Made by a program: the position numbers and the translations under genes. Shown piece after piece: positions 1-9,464 of a stretch of 64,000 nucleotides of DNA. The stretch comes from Paenibacillus lupini (GTDB lineage Bacteria > Bacillota > Bacilli > Paenibacillales > Paenibacillaceae), in NCBI RefSeq assembly GCF_011761355.1, contig NZ_JAASRW010000004.1, positions 113,866 to 177,865 of the forward strand, in the 5' to 3' direction. The notes beneath the pieces are model-generated. The model was not told the DNA's origin, searched no databases, and saw nothing but the letters and a program-made list of their open reading frames with translations. Position 1 is the first letter of the stretch; each line of letters begins with the position of its first letter.

Positions 1-1
1 T

Positions 2-3000
2 CCAACGAAGTTTGATGATGTTGTCATTGAGGACAGCATATTCCAGGATAATTCTTTTGGTGGGGTTATTTTCAAGCAATATGAAGGCGATGTTCACTGG
101 GCATCGCGTGATGATGGGAAAAACCATTCGTCACCAACCGACCCGCTTGGTCAATGGTATGACCCAGAGTGGTATCCCCATACAAACATTACGATCCGTA
201 ACAACTATTTCAGCCAATACAACTCAGATTTTGCATGTGACACCATCTACTTAACAAGTGTGAAAAATGCTTTGGTTGAACATAACGTATCAGCAGGTGC
301 GGGTACTAGCGCCATTGAGATGTATTACACCGACAATATTACGGTTCAATACAATGAAGTCTACGATACGCTGGCTAAAGCAGGCGGCGCAGATTCTAAC
401 GCCATTGACCCTGATAAAGAATCCACGAATATTCTGATTCAATACAACTACATTCACAATACGGGCGACGGCATTCTGCTGTGCGGCTTCGTGTTTGGTA
501 CAGCAACAGTCCGTTATAACATTATTCAAGACGCGGCTCCAGCTAAACGTTTCTTGAATCCGCATGGAGACAAGGGAACGCAGCTGGTCTATAACAACAT
601 TTTCTACAACACACAAGCTGGATCAAATGTGACGTTCGTCAATTCCTCTGGTGGCAGCGCGTACTTGAATGACTCGGATTACGCCGTGAAGATGTTCAAT
701 AATATTTTCTATAATGCGGCAGGCGGTCCTGTTAAACCAGTAACAATCGCATCAGGTACCGGCGTGACTTACGATCACAACCTGTACTTTGGGCAAAATG
801 TAATCCCTGCGGCAAACGAAGCACATGCGATTGTTGGCGATCCGAAGTTTACTGGTCCGGTTCCAACGACGAGCGGAGATGCTGAGACAGGTCCAATTCT
901 TGATTTCTCAGGTTTTAAGCTGCTGCCAGGTTCCTTGGCTATTGGCAATGGTCTGGATGAGATTGGAATGAACTTGGCTAATTCGACAATGAATATTACG
1001 GATAACGGCGGCATGGATTTTGCAGGCCAGGAATTGTATAGCAGTAAACCGGATATTGGGGCTTTCGAATATTACGGTGACGTGAACAGTGGGACAGAGT
1101 CTATCACAGGACAAGTCAAAGACGCTGCGGGTACGCTGATTGACGGAGCGGAAGTAAGCTTGATGGTTAACGATACAAAGTATTCTGCACTTACGAATAC
1201 GTATGGCTTCTACAGTATTGCTGATGTACCTGTTGGAACGGATTATATGGTTACTGCAAGCAAGGAGTTTTATGCAACGGGCACAGATGAGCATGTTAAC
1301 GTTGCCGCTGGCGACACTACGTCGGGTGTAGATTTGACCGTTGTTTCGATGAATCCGACCGGAACGATTGAAGGTATGGTTAAAGATACATCGAATGTGG
1401 CGAATCCTTCGGCCGTAGCGGGAGCGGAAGTACGCATCAGCAATGGCGCTTCGGTGTTTGAGACGGTAACAACAGATGCTTCAGGCTATTTCTCGCTTGG
1501 CAATCTGCCTGTGAAATCCGGTTATACGGTGACGGTATCAAAGCCAGGTTATCAGTCATGGACGGTTACGGCGAAAGCTGGATCTCCTCTGGAAGTGAAG
1601 CCGGGCATTACCTTAACACTCGCGGATGTCTATCTATCGCCGGGCAAACCAGCTGTTGTCATTGATGATAACTTTGACACCAGCGCAACGGGCTCCGTTC
1701 CGGCAGACTGGACGGTGACAGCAACGGTTGCCGGCGGCAGCGTGGCCGTGGCTGAAAGTCCAAGCGCGACGAACAAGAGTGTGCTGATTTCCCAGCCGAC
1801 AGCTGGTAAGAACGGTAATAAAACATCGCTTTATAAAGCTTTGGACAATCTGAGCGGTATCGTTACCGTCGAATATTCGCTTAGTAAGAGCAATACGAAT
1901 CAATATTTCACTGTACCAATGGTTTATGGCGATAACTCTTCACACATGGCGGCAGCTGTAGGGATGGACAGTACGGGCATTCTGTACAAGGATAACGGAT
2001 CTTCCGGTACAGCCCACGTTGTACAGTCATATACAGCCAACACCTGGTATGATTTCAAGCTGGTACTGAATACAATCAGCAAGAAATTTGATATGTACAT
2101 TGACGGGGTTAAAAAAGTCGATCAAGGCAATTTCCGTTTCGCCGATTCAACAACGAATGATTTGACGGGCATCGATTTTAACTCCAATTATAATGTGACG
2201 GGTTCTGTGAATGTGGATAATGTGAGAATCAGCACGGGGATCGCTTATCCGAAGAATGACACGGCTCTGTCCGATCTTCAGGTCAGCACTGGAGCTTTGA
2301 CGAAGGTCGATCCAACGAATTATGTCATGGATGTACCTAATAGTGTAAGTCAGATTACACTGACTCCGACGGCAGACAGTGAATTTATAAAAGGGATTAC
2401 GGTTAACGGCAATACAGTAGCAAGCGGTACAGCTTCACCAAATCTATCTCTAGTTGACGGGGAAAATGTAATCCCAGTAGTAGTTACCGCAGAAGACGGC
2501 GTAACAACGGCGTCCTACTATGTGACAATCAACCGAACATCAGGTGATATTGACAGCACCCTGCAAAGCTTGACGGTAAGTGAAGGTACGCTTGCTCCGG
2601 CTTTCTCGGAGAATGTCACTGAGTATACGGTCAGCGTACCGAACAGTCTAAATCAAATTTCTCTTACACCTACAGCAAGTGCGTCAAATGCTACTCTGAA
2701 GCTGAATGATGTGAGTACGCCAAATGGTGCGCCTTCAGTGAATGTACCGCTTCAAGTAGGTGCAAATACGATTACAATAAATGTTGCGTCTGCTGACGGA
2801 ACAAACTACCAGGATTATACGGTAGTCGTCACCAGAGAAGCTGGAACAGCACCAGAGCTGAAGGCTGTTACGGTTACGGGGACAATCCCTTCGTTAACCG
2901 CTGGTGGTACCGGATATGATTTAAGCCAGTTAACCATTAACGGGATGGACCAATACAATAATCCGTTTAGCTTGAATGGCCAGTCTATCGCTTGGGCAGT

Positions 3001-4327
3001 AGCTTCAGGAGACGCCTATGCGACTGTGTTTGGAAGCACGCTTACTCCGGTCAGTGCGGGAGGCGGCACCGTCTCAGCAACAGTAAATGGAGTGACCAGC
3101 AGTCCGGTGTCGTTCATCGTTATGGCAGCCGATAACAGCGGCGGCGGTGGAAATAACGGCGGTAATACAGGCAGCAATAGCGGCAGTGCTGGAGGAAGCA
3201 GTAATGTGAACCAGGGAACGGTTTCTCTTATAGCTAATGATCAGGGCACTGCAACACTGTCGGATTCCGATTTCACAGCAGCCATGAATTCAGCAACAGC
3301 CGATCCTTCAGGCCATAAGGTTATTACGATTAAGCTTGCGGGCGGAACGAATCAGCCGGAAGGTCTGATTATCCCGGTTTCCTTGCTGAAGACAGCTGAC
3401 TATACGTATGATATTTTGCTTCAAACAAGCTTGGGAACAGTACGTTTACAGTCAACGATGCTAAGCACAGCAGATCTTACAAACGGTACAGTTGAGCTTC
3501 GTTTGACTAAGCAAAATGATCAGAATGGCCATCCGGTTATTGATCTCTCGCTTGTAAGGGACGGCAGCGTCATTCCTTGGAGCAATCTGGATGCGCCAGT
3601 GACGGTTAGCATTCCGTACGCGCCAACAGCGGAGGAGCTTAAAGCACCGGATCATATCGTTGTCTTCTATATCGATCCGCAAGGCAATCGCATTCCGGTT
3701 CCAAACGGACATTATGATGACCAAGCGGGTCAAGTGATCTTTACGACCAAGCATTTCAGCCAATATGAGGTTCAGTTTAATGTGGTTAGCTTCAACGATT
3801 TGTCCGGCGTGGCCTGGGCAAGCGAGGCGATTGATGTCCTTGCAGCCAAAGGGGTTATCCAAGGCAAATCCGAGGGGATCTTCGATCCGCAAAGCAGCAT
3901 TACACGCGCGGAGTTTATTACGCTTCTCATGCGCGCGTTGGAGCTTCCACATTCCGCAGCCTCGGCCGGCTTTAGCGATGTAAGCGAGTCAGCGTACTAC
4001 TACAATGCACTTGCAAGCGCCAAAGCATATGGTATCGTAACCGGAACGGGAGATAACTTTTTTGAACCAAATAAGCAGATCACCCGAGAAGATACGTTTG
4101 TAATGACAGCACGAGCATTGCAAACCTTGCAGCTGCTATCAACGTCCACCGACGGTGACGTATCACAGTACAAGGACGCCGGCGATATCGCAGGCTACGC
4201 ACAAGACAGTATCGCTCAGCTTGCAGCAGAGGGAATTATTCAAGGAGATGCCGCGGGCATCCATCCTAAATCGAATCTGACCCGCGTAGAAGCAGCGATC
4301 ATGATCTACCGCATCCTTAATAGATAA
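2..4327 (+). CDS. Large secreted beta-helix/SLH surface protein, 5' end outside window
   Basis: The reading frame is open from base 2, so the gene starts upstream; the first in-frame start-like codon (GTG at 260) is internal. About 1441 residues are visible. Order by nucleotide position: right-handed parallel beta-helix with many N-N-I/Y-F turns (2-1080), two carboxypeptidase-regulatory-like beta domains (about 1095-1350 and 1360-1635), a LamG/concanavalin-like domain (about 1655-2245), two cadherin-like beta-sandwich repeats (about 2265-2545 and 2560-2840), a Big-like domain (about 2860-3120), a Gly/Asn/Ser linker (about 3130-3210), a further beta domain, and three SLH motifs (about 3785-4325). 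SLH motifs bind secondary cell wall polymer, so the protein is probably displayed on the wall. The beta-helix suggests a polysaccharide lyase or hydrolase, but no catalytic residues could be assigned. Confidence 0.85.
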   Translation, partial: PTKFDDVVIEDSIFQDNSFGGVIFKQYEGDVHWASRDDGKNHSSPTDPLGQWYDPEWYPHTNITIRNNYFSQYNSDFACDTIYLTSVKNALVEHNVSAGAGTSAIEMYYTDNITVQYNEVYDTLAKAGGADSNAIDPDKESTNILIQYNYIHNTGDGILLCGFVFGTATVRYNIIQDAAPAKRFLNPHGDKGTQLVYNNIFYNTQAGSNVTFVNSSGGSAYLNDSDYAVKMFNNIFYNAAGGPVKPVTIASGTGVTYDHNLYFGQNVIPAANEAHAIVGDPKFTGPVPTTSGDAETGPILDFSGFKLLPGSLAIGNGLDEIGMNLANSTMNITDNGGMDFAGQELYSSKPDIGAFEYYGDVNSGTESITGQVKDAAGTLIDGAEVSLMVNDTKYSALTNTYGFYSIADVPVGTDYMVTASKEFYATGTDEHVNVAAGDTTSGVDLTVVSMNPTGTIEGMVKDTSNVANPSAVAGAEVRISNGASVFETVTTDASGYFSLGNLPVKSGYTVTVSKPGYQSWTVTAKAGSPLEVKPGITLTLADVYLSPGKPAVVIDDNFDTSATGSVPADWTVTATVAGGSVAVAESPSATNKSVLISQPTAGKNGNKTSLYKALDNLSGIVTVEYSLSKSNTNQYFTVPMVYGDNSSHMAAAVGMDSTGILYKDNGSSGTAHVVQSYTANTWYDFKLVLNTISKKFDMYIDGVKKVDQGNFRFADSTTNDLTGIDFNSNYNVTGSVNVDNVRISTGIAYPKNDTALSDLQVSTGALTKVDPTNYVMDVPNSVSQITLTPTADSEFIKGITVNGNTVASGTASPNLSLVDGENVIPVVVTAEDGVTTASYYVTINRTSGDIDSTLQSLTVSEGTLAPAFSENVTEYTVSVPNSLNQISLTPTASASNATLKLNDVSTPNGAPSVNVPLQVGANTITINVASADGTNYQDYTVVVTREAGTAPELKAVTVTGTIPSLTAGGTGYDLSQLTINGMDQYNNPFSLNGQSIAWAVASGDAYATVFGSTLTPVSAGGGTVSATVNGVTSSPVSFIVMAADNSGGGGNNGGNTGSNSGSAGGSSNVNQGTVSLIANDQGTATLSDSDFTAAMNSATADPSGHKVITIKLAGGTNQPEGLIIPVSLLKTADYTYDILLQTSLGTVRLQSTMLSTADLTNGTVELRLTKQNDQNGHPVIDLSLVRDGSVIPWSNLDAPVTVSIPYAPTAEELKAPDHIVVFYIDPQGNRIPVPNGHYDDQAGQVIFTTKHFSQYEVQFNVVSFNDLSGVAWASEAIDVLAAKGVIQGKSEGIFDPQSSITRAEFITLLMRALELPHSAASAGFSDVSESAYYYNALASAKAYGIVTGTGDNFFEPNKQITREDTFVMTARALQTLQLLSTSTDGDVSQYKDAGDIAGYAQDSIAQLAAEGIIQGDAAGIHPKSNLTRVEAAIMIYRILNR

Positions 4328-4350
4328 GTAACTTCAAATATAGTTCTCGA

Positions 4351-4379
4351 CAAATAAGACCCTCGGAGGGTCTTATTTG
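4351..4379. terminator. Perfect palindrome acting as a likely terminator
   Basis: CAAATAAGACCCTC and its exact complement flank one central base, giving a 14-bp stem 23 bases after the stop codon. The following bases are only moderately T-rich. The core ATAAGACCCT...AGGGTCTTAT is the same palindrome that recurs five times at 24928-25204, so this is also a single dispersed copy of that repeat. Confidence 0.7.
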
Positions 4380-4600
4380 CTTTTATAGCTCTACTACTGG
4401 ATTTTCCTGAAATCGGAAACTTGAGCTGCATCACACGCGTATATGCCCAATATTGGCTAATGCTGCATGGTTTTAAAGCGTTGGACGAATTTGCTAGGAA
4501 TTAAACTTATATCCATAAATTACTCGCCCCAAGATTTAACATTATTGTACAATGATAATGAGATGAGAGAATTCTTTCGGCAGAGGGGAGGCGATTGAGC

Positions 4601-5332
4601 TTGACCAGATACATAAAGCTGCTTGGTTTGACACTTGGTGTCGCAGCGTTGAATATTGTCGTTTTCTCCAGCGGACTTATCGGGATCGAGATTGGTGCCG
4701 ATGCGCTTTCTTCAGCAATCGGCGTAACTTTTCTCGTCGCCAGCGTCATTACGCTGACCTATGGGTGTTACTCCCTCATATTTAAAGCCCCGGTATCTCT
4801 GCCGGTGAAGGAGATTAAGACGCATGACGATTATATTGAGGCATTATCTCGCTTCAAGCGTACTAAGGTTTTAGAAGAAGATATCGATTTAGCTTTGCGT
4901 CAACTGGAGCGAATGCGGAAGAAAAAGAACACACTGCTCGAGGTCTTGAAACAGCGATTCGATCCCGCGGAATTGAGCTATAAGAAGTTTTCTTCCGTCA
5001 TCTACGAGGTGGAGAAGCTCTTCTACCTGAACGTCAGAAGCATCCTCAATCGGCTGCATACGTTCGATGCGTCGGAGTTCGAAAGCGTTGCGGGCCGGAA
5101 GCCGTCGGCATTGCCGCAGGAGCTGCTGCAAGTCAGAAAAAACGTGTACGGCGAATACCTTTCCTTCACCAAGCAATCGCTGGGCACGAACGAAGAAATC
5201 TTGTTAAAACTGGATCAGCTCATGCTGGAGATCTCCCGCTTGGATAGCTTGGAGCCAGGCGACATCGACAGCATGCCTTGCATGCAGGAAATCGACACGT
5301 TGATCAAACAAACCCAATACTACAAGAATTAA
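4601..5332 (+). CDS. Membrane protein, first gene of a VWA/TelA operon
   Basis: About 243 residues. Two hydrophobic segments lie in the first 65 residues, followed by a charged, helical, probably cytoplasmic region rich in Lys/Glu/Leu. TTG at 4601 is preferred because the GGAGG ending at 4591 lies nine bases before it; TTG at 4595 is only three bases away. The topology and the TelA-like gene two positions downstream recall xpaC-telA type pairs, but I did not see a diagnostic XpaC motif and assign no function. Its stop codon lies against the ribosome binding site of the next gene, so the two are probably co-translated. Confidence 0.7.
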   Translation: MTRYIKLLGLTLGVAALNIVVFSSGLIGIEIGADALSSAIGVTFLVASVITLTYGCYSLIFKAPVSLPVKEIKTHDDYIEALSRFKRTKVLEEDIDLALRQLERMRKKKNTLLEVLKQRFDPAELSYKKFSSVIYEVEKLFYLNVRSILNRLHTFDASEFESVAGRKPSALPQELLQVRKNVYGEYLSFTKQSLGTNEEILLKLDQLMLEISRLDSLEPGDIDSMPCMQEIDTLIKQTQYYKN

Positions 5333-5344
5333 GAGGTGGCCTGG

Positions 5345-7033
5345 ATGCAAAAAAAGAGTAAGTTTTTGTTGATTTCTACTGTTCTTCTGGTGGTCGTCTT
5401 CGGGCTTGTTTATGCGGGGATAACCTTGACCTCCAATCTGGGTAAATCGAAAGCAGAGGTGACGGAAGAGAATGCGGGGGATCGTTTGAGCAAGCTGTTC
5501 AAAAAAATCTCCCCGACTACCGAAACACCTGTGAAAGGCCAAATCGACTTGGATCCCGTCGATGTCGCCGCGTCCTTGCCCGACATCAGCAAGTTTCCTG
5601 TCACGGTGAACAATACGAACGACAATTTCGTCGAGATTTTCTCGTCCACGGAAAAGTCGGGAACGGGCGTCGACGGATGGCTGACGGACGTGGCGACCGA
5701 GTTTAACAACGCGAATATAACCGTGAACGGAAAATCCGTGTCGGTCAAGATTCGTAATATCGCCTCGGGTACGGCCGCTGACTATATCAAATCCGGCAAG
5801 TACATCCCCGATGCGTTCACCCCTTCGAATGAGCTATGGGGCGAAATGGTTCAGGCGAGTGGAGTTAAAGCACAGCTCGTGTCCAAACGTTTAGTCGGCA
5901 ATGTTCCCGGTATCGTCATCGCAAAAGCAAAGTACGACGCCATGATCGAGAAGTACGGCTCCGTCAATATCCAATCCGTCACGGAAGCCATCGCAAATAA
6001 CGAGCTCTCCATGGGGTATACCGATCCCTTTGCAAGCTCCACTGGATTAAATTTCCTCATAACGGCACTTCATACTTTTGATAATACCAATATTTTGAGC
6101 GATAAGGCGGTTCAAGAGTTCGAAAAGTTCCAGTCCAATGTTCCGTTCATCGCCTCCACGACCATTCAGATGCGCGATGCGGCAAAGACCGGCGCCCTGG
6201 ACGGATTCGTCCTTGAATACCAGACGTACGTCAACGCCGCCGATTTGAAAAGTGGATACGTATTTACGCCATTTGGGTTCAGACACGATAGTCCACTCTA
6301 CGCATTAGGCGATCTGCCGCAGGAGAAGCTGGATATTCTCAAGAAATTTGCCGAGTTCGTGACGCAGGACAAATATATGAAAACCGCGCAGGAAAAAGGA
6401 TTTAATGGCCTTGATACCTACAAGTCGGAACTCGCCTCCGTGGATGGCGACCTGCTTATATCCGCACAGAAGGTATGGAAAGAGAAGAAGAATAGCAATA
6501 AGCCGATCACGGCGGTTTTCGTTACCGACGTTTCCGGCAGCATGGACGGCGAGCCAATCAATCGTTTGAAAGAGTCGCTCTTGAAAGGGCAGAAGTACTT
6601 AGGCAAGGACAATAGCATCGGTCTCGTCTCATATTCGGACGGCGTTACAATCAAGCTGCCGATTGCGAAGTTCGACACGAATCAGCAGTCCTTGTTCGTC
6701 GGAGCGGTGAATAGTCTGCAGTCCGGTGGTGGGACGGCCACTTTCGATGGGATTGTCGTAGCGCTGAAGATGCTTGAAGATCAATTGGCCATCGACCCGA
6801 ACATCAAGCCCCTCATCTTCGTCCTAAGCGATGGCGAGACGAACCAGGGCTATACGCTGCAGGATATCAAGGGATTAATCGAGACGTATAAGATTCCGAT
6901 CTATACGATCGGCTACAACGCTAATATTCAAGCTCTGCAGAATATCTCCAGCATCAACGAAGCGGCCAGTATTAACGCGGATACGGACGATGTCGTGTAC
7001 AAGATCGGTAATCTATTCAATGTGCAAATGTAA
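5345..7033 (+). CDS. Membrane-anchored solute-binding-like protein with C-terminal VWA domain
   Basis: About 562 residues: one N-terminal membrane segment (about residues 6-28), a periplasmic-binding-protein-like region (about 85-370), then a von Willebrand A domain. The metal-site motif DVSGS is near residue 394, followed by the GGGTAT segment and the DGETNQG loop, so the MIDAS site looks intact. ATG 5345 is chosen because AAGAGGTGG (5331-5339), which overlaps the previous stop, sits five bases upstream; an in-frame GTG at 5336 lies inside that site. VWA domains mediate metal-dependent protein contacts. The fusion suggests an extracytoplasmic sensor or scaffold working with the TelA-like protein. 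The ligand is unknown. Confidence 0.8.
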   Translation: MQKKSKFLLISTVLLVVVFGLVYAGITLTSNLGKSKAEVTEENAGDRLSKLFKKISPTTETPVKGQIDLDPVDVAASLPDISKFPVTVNNTNDNFVEIFSSTEKSGTGVDGWLTDVATEFNNANITVNGKSVSVKIRNIASGTAADYIKSGKYIPDAFTPSNELWGEMVQASGVKAQLVSKRLVGNVPGIVIAKAKYDAMIEKYGSVNIQSVTEAIANNELSMGYTDPFASSTGLNFLITALHTFDNTNILSDKAVQEFEKFQSNVPFIASTTIQMRDAAKTGALDGFVLEYQTYVNAADLKSGYVFTPFGFRHDSPLYALGDLPQEKLDILKKFAEFVTQDKYMKTAQEKGFNGLDTYKSELASVDGDLLISAQKVWKEKKNSNKPITAVFVTDVSGSMDGEPINRLKESLLKGQKYLGKDNSIGLVSYSDGVTIKLPIAKFDTNQQSLFVGAVNSLQSGGGTATFDGIVVALKMLEDQLAIDPNIKPLIFVLSDGETNQGYTLQDIKGLIETYKIPIYTIGYNANIQALQNISSINEAASINADTDDVVYKIGNLFNVQM

Positions 7034-7054
7034 ACATTCCGAGGGGGAATTTCA

Positions 7055-8194
7055 ATGGCATTTTCGATGAACGTATCTAGTCCAGAGGAGCTGACGGCCG
7101 AGATCGAGCCTACGATAAGGCCATTACCGGAGGAAGAGGCTAAGCTGAAAAAAGAAGCAGATTCGAACGTCGAGTTGATAATGGCGTTGGATGTCGAGTC
7201 CCTGGACCAGCGCAAAGAGATTCTTCAATCGATCGATGCCTACGGTCTGAACACCATGAAACGATCCTCCGACAAAAACACGCTGCTGCAGGTATCGGTC
7301 GGCAATCTTGCGAAATCGGGTGATGAGGGCGGTCCGGTTGCGAAGGGACTGGCCGAATTGCACACACAGCTGAAAGATCTGGATCCGAGCATGATCGACT
7401 TTGCCAAGAAGGGATTTCTCGGAAAACTATTTAATCCGCTGCGGTCGTACTTCCTCAAGTTCGAGAAGGCAGACGATGTGATTGCCGATATTGTGGTGTC
7501 GCTCGATAAAGGCGGTGCCGTGCTCAGAAACGACAATACGACGCTGGAGCTCGAACAGCATGATATCCGAAAGCTAACCAAAACGCTCAAGAAGGAAATT
7601 CAGCTCGGGATGCTCATGGACGAATCCATCGAAGCCCAGATCGAAGCAGCCAAAAGGAACGGTGAAGACCCCGAGAAGATTCGGTTCATAACCGAGGAAA
7701 TCCTGTTCCCGATGCGCCAGCGTGTCATGGATTTACAGCAAATGCTGGTCGTCAATCAGCAGGGGATCTTGGCATATGAGGTCGTCATCCGCAATAATAA
7801 GGAGCTCATTCGCGGCGTGGACCGAGCGAAGACGGTCACGATCTCTGCTTTGAAAATTGCCGTTACGGTGGCGAGCGCCTTGTATAATCAAGGCATCGTT
7901 CTCAGGAAAATCGAACTTTTGAATCAGACGACTACGAACCTTATCGCCGGCACATCCCGGATGCTCAAGGACCAAGGAGTCGCCATTCAACAGCAAGCCA
8001 TAGAAGCTACGGTCTCGGTCGATACCTTGAAACAAGCGTTTGCAGACGTGCTGTCCGCGTTCGATTCAATCAGCTCGTACAAACAGCAAGCACTTCCGAA
8101 AATGAGGGAAACCATCAACCAGTTCAGGACGCTAGCTGACGATGGCGAGAATCATATTTTGAGGCTTGAGAAGGGCAATGCTTTGGGGCTGTAA
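7055..8194 (+). CDS. TelA-like toxic-anion resistance protein
   Basis: 379 residues, soluble and largely alpha-helical, matching the TelA/YaaN/YceH family over its full length, including the central stretch around PMRQRVMDLQQML and the conserved VNQQGILAYEVVIRNN. The family is linked to tellurite and other envelope stress resistance, but its biochemistry is unsettled. The ATG has GAGGGG about eight bases upstream and follows the VWA gene by 21 bases. It is the last gene of the operon; a strong terminator follows at 8257-8287. The VWA-TelA pairing resembles stress-response clusters of the ter type, with the terC/terD genes not seen here. Confidence 0.85.
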   Translation: MAFSMNVSSPEELTAEIEPTIRPLPEEEAKLKKEADSNVELIMALDVESLDQRKEILQSIDAYGLNTMKRSSDKNTLLQVSVGNLAKSGDEGGPVAKGLAELHTQLKDLDPSMIDFAKKGFLGKLFNPLRSYFLKFEKADDVIADIVVSLDKGGAVLRNDNTTLELEQHDIRKLTKTLKKEIQLGMLMDESIEAQIEAAKRNGEDPEKIRFITEEILFPMRQRVMDLQQMLVVNQQGILAYEVVIRNNKELIRGVDRAKTVTISALKIAVTVASALYNQGIVLRKIELLNQTTTNLIAGTSRMLKDQGVAIQQQAIEATVSVDTLKQAFADVLSAFDSISSYKQQALPKMRETINQFRTLADDGENHILRLEKGNALGL

Positions 8195-8256
8195 AAAAGC
8201 GTTCGGATTTCGTAGTTATGTTCATGGAGTACCTGGTAAGAGAACAGTTCCAACAG

Positions 8257-8290
8257 AAAAGCGACCGTAGCAGGTCGCTTTTTTTTCGTG
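8257..8290 (+). terminator. Rho-independent terminator of the TelA operon
   Basis: AAAAGCGACC pairs with GGTCGCTTTT around a six-base loop, followed by a run of T. It lies 63 bases after the telA-like stop codon. Confidence 0.9.
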
Positions 8291-8342
8291 CTCCTACTCG
8301 GAGAAGAAGATGTCTCTTCGACAGATTGGCCTGCTTATGTAG

Positions 8343-8381
8343 CTCGCATCAGCCATCATGTTTGATGCGAGGGTTTTTATT
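8343..8381 (+). terminator. Second terminator-like hairpin
   Basis: CTCGCATCA pairs with TGATGCGAG, followed by GGTTTTTATT. It points the same way as the first terminator and may act as a backstop before the convergent gene that ends at 8399. Confidence 0.6.
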
Positions 8382-8398
8382 ACTTTTGGACTTTGCTG

Positions 8399-8863
8399 TT
8401 ATAAGCTGATTCTAACTAAGTCATTATTCAATACCGTACTGCCCTCTTGCGGTACAAAGGCGGCGTTCGTGCCGAAGTTGTTGATAATGACATTTGTAGT
8501 TCTTGAAGTTATAACGACAACCTCGTAATGAAATTGGATACCGCCGACATTGGTCGAAAAGCTGCTAAACGTGTTGGCCGGAATTGTACGGTTCGTGGTA
8601 CTCAGTATGACAGGTGAGCCGGAATCCCAGTTAATGACGATGACCCTTACGGTAATGGCCGAATTTCGGCGATTCAATATTTCGGTGTGGGCAATAGTGA
8701 CAGCTGTACTTTTGTTAATGACGCCCGTACTCAATGCGGTGGAGCTGTTGGAACTGTTTTTTATACTAGCTTGTTTCTGCAACAACGTAACCAATTGCGA
8801 TTTCATTTTACTGCTTATGGCCACTCTCTTTGCCGTTGTTTTTTTAAATCTTTTCGTTTTCAA
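8399..8863 (-). CDS. Small hypothetical protein, beta-rich
   Basis: About 154 residues with a basic N-terminus (KTKRFKKTTAKR), a Ser/Thr/Asn-rich middle, and a beta-strand-rich C-terminal half rich in Thr, Asn and Val. The start is TTG at 8863: AAGGAG lies eight bases upstream, whereas the upstream in-frame GTG at 8872 overlaps that site. There is no signal peptide or membrane segment. I do not recognise a named family. It resembles small hypothetical proteins of spore formers, but a coat role would be a guess. It stands alone, convergent with the TelA operon. Confidence 0.6.
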   Translation of the reverse strand: MKTKRFKKTTAKRVAISSKMKSQLVTLLQKQASIKNSSNSSTALSTGVINKSTAVTIAHTEILNRRNSAITVRVIVINWDSGSPVILSTTNRTIPANTFSSFSTNVGGIQFHYEVVVITSRTTNVIINNFGTNAAFVPQEGSTVLNNDLVRISL

Positions 8864-9016
8864 GCTTACCACTCCTTCTAGCTGTAATTAATATATTGTA
8901 TTTGCGATTTCATAGATTCACCTGTGCGCATGAAGGAGGGATATCGCCTTTTTAATAGTTTCATAGAGTTCGTTCACTAATGAGATAAGGGGCTAAAAAG
9001 AGAACGGTGTCTGGTT

Positions 9017-9350
9017 GGATCAGATGGAAAAGTTGGTTATGTTGCACTGGCACAAGAGTTGAAGATGCTGACTAACAACGCTGATGGAACATTTGGCGGA
9101 CAAGCCAATGCACCGTGGTTTTTTAAGTTTGCTATGTAATACGACAGCACCATGTGAATTCCCGCCAGAGATTGATTTAGTTATATTTCTTTATTTACCT
9201 GGAGGAAATAATTACGAGCAATCAAAAGCTTTTTTAGAATGGGCATCGCTATATGATGAAACTGGTTTGGAGGTTAGAAGGAATTCTTTACACAAGCATT
9301 GGATGTCAGATTTGACTTGTCCGGTCTTGAGGATTGTGGGGAATCATTAG
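9017..9350 (+). pseudogene. Probable remnant of one or two small genes
   Basis: Two open stretches in different frames read like real protein but lack proper starts. One (9017-9139) runs from GSDGKVGYVALAQELK to WFFKFAM and stop. The other (9084-9350, 88 codons if ATG 9084 is used) becomes protein-like after about 9160 (EIDLVIFLYLPGG, then FLEWASLYDETGLEV) and ends just before a terminator. Neither start has a ribosome binding site. A frameshifted small gene or two truncated genes would fit. No family is recognised. Confidence 0.3.
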
Positions 9351-9357
9351 TTCAATC

Positions 9358-9385
9358 ACCGCCTTTATATGAGGCGGTTTTCTTT
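9358..9385 (+). terminator. Rho-independent terminator
   Basis: ACCGCC and GGCGGT pair around a nine-base loop, followed by TTTCTTTT. It supports former transcription of the remnant just upstream. Confidence 0.7.
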
Positions 9386-9417
9386 TGCTCAAAATCAAAA
9401 ACAGAGCCTTAAGATGT

Positions 9418-9451
9418 AAAATGGTTGAGCAGATTAATGCTCAACCATTTT
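9418..9451. repeat. 13-bp perfect hairpin
   Basis: AAAATGGTTGAGC pairs exactly with GCTCAACCATTTT around eight bases. The symmetric A/T ends would let it work as a terminator in either direction. It stands just outside the larger inverted-repeat element. Confidence 0.6.
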
Positions 9452-9464
9452 GGTGTCCCCAGAA

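Noticed and set aside
12-254. 80-codon frame at the left edge
   Set aside because: It lies in another frame of the large beta-helix gene, whose own frame is open from base 2 and gives clear beta-helix sequence.
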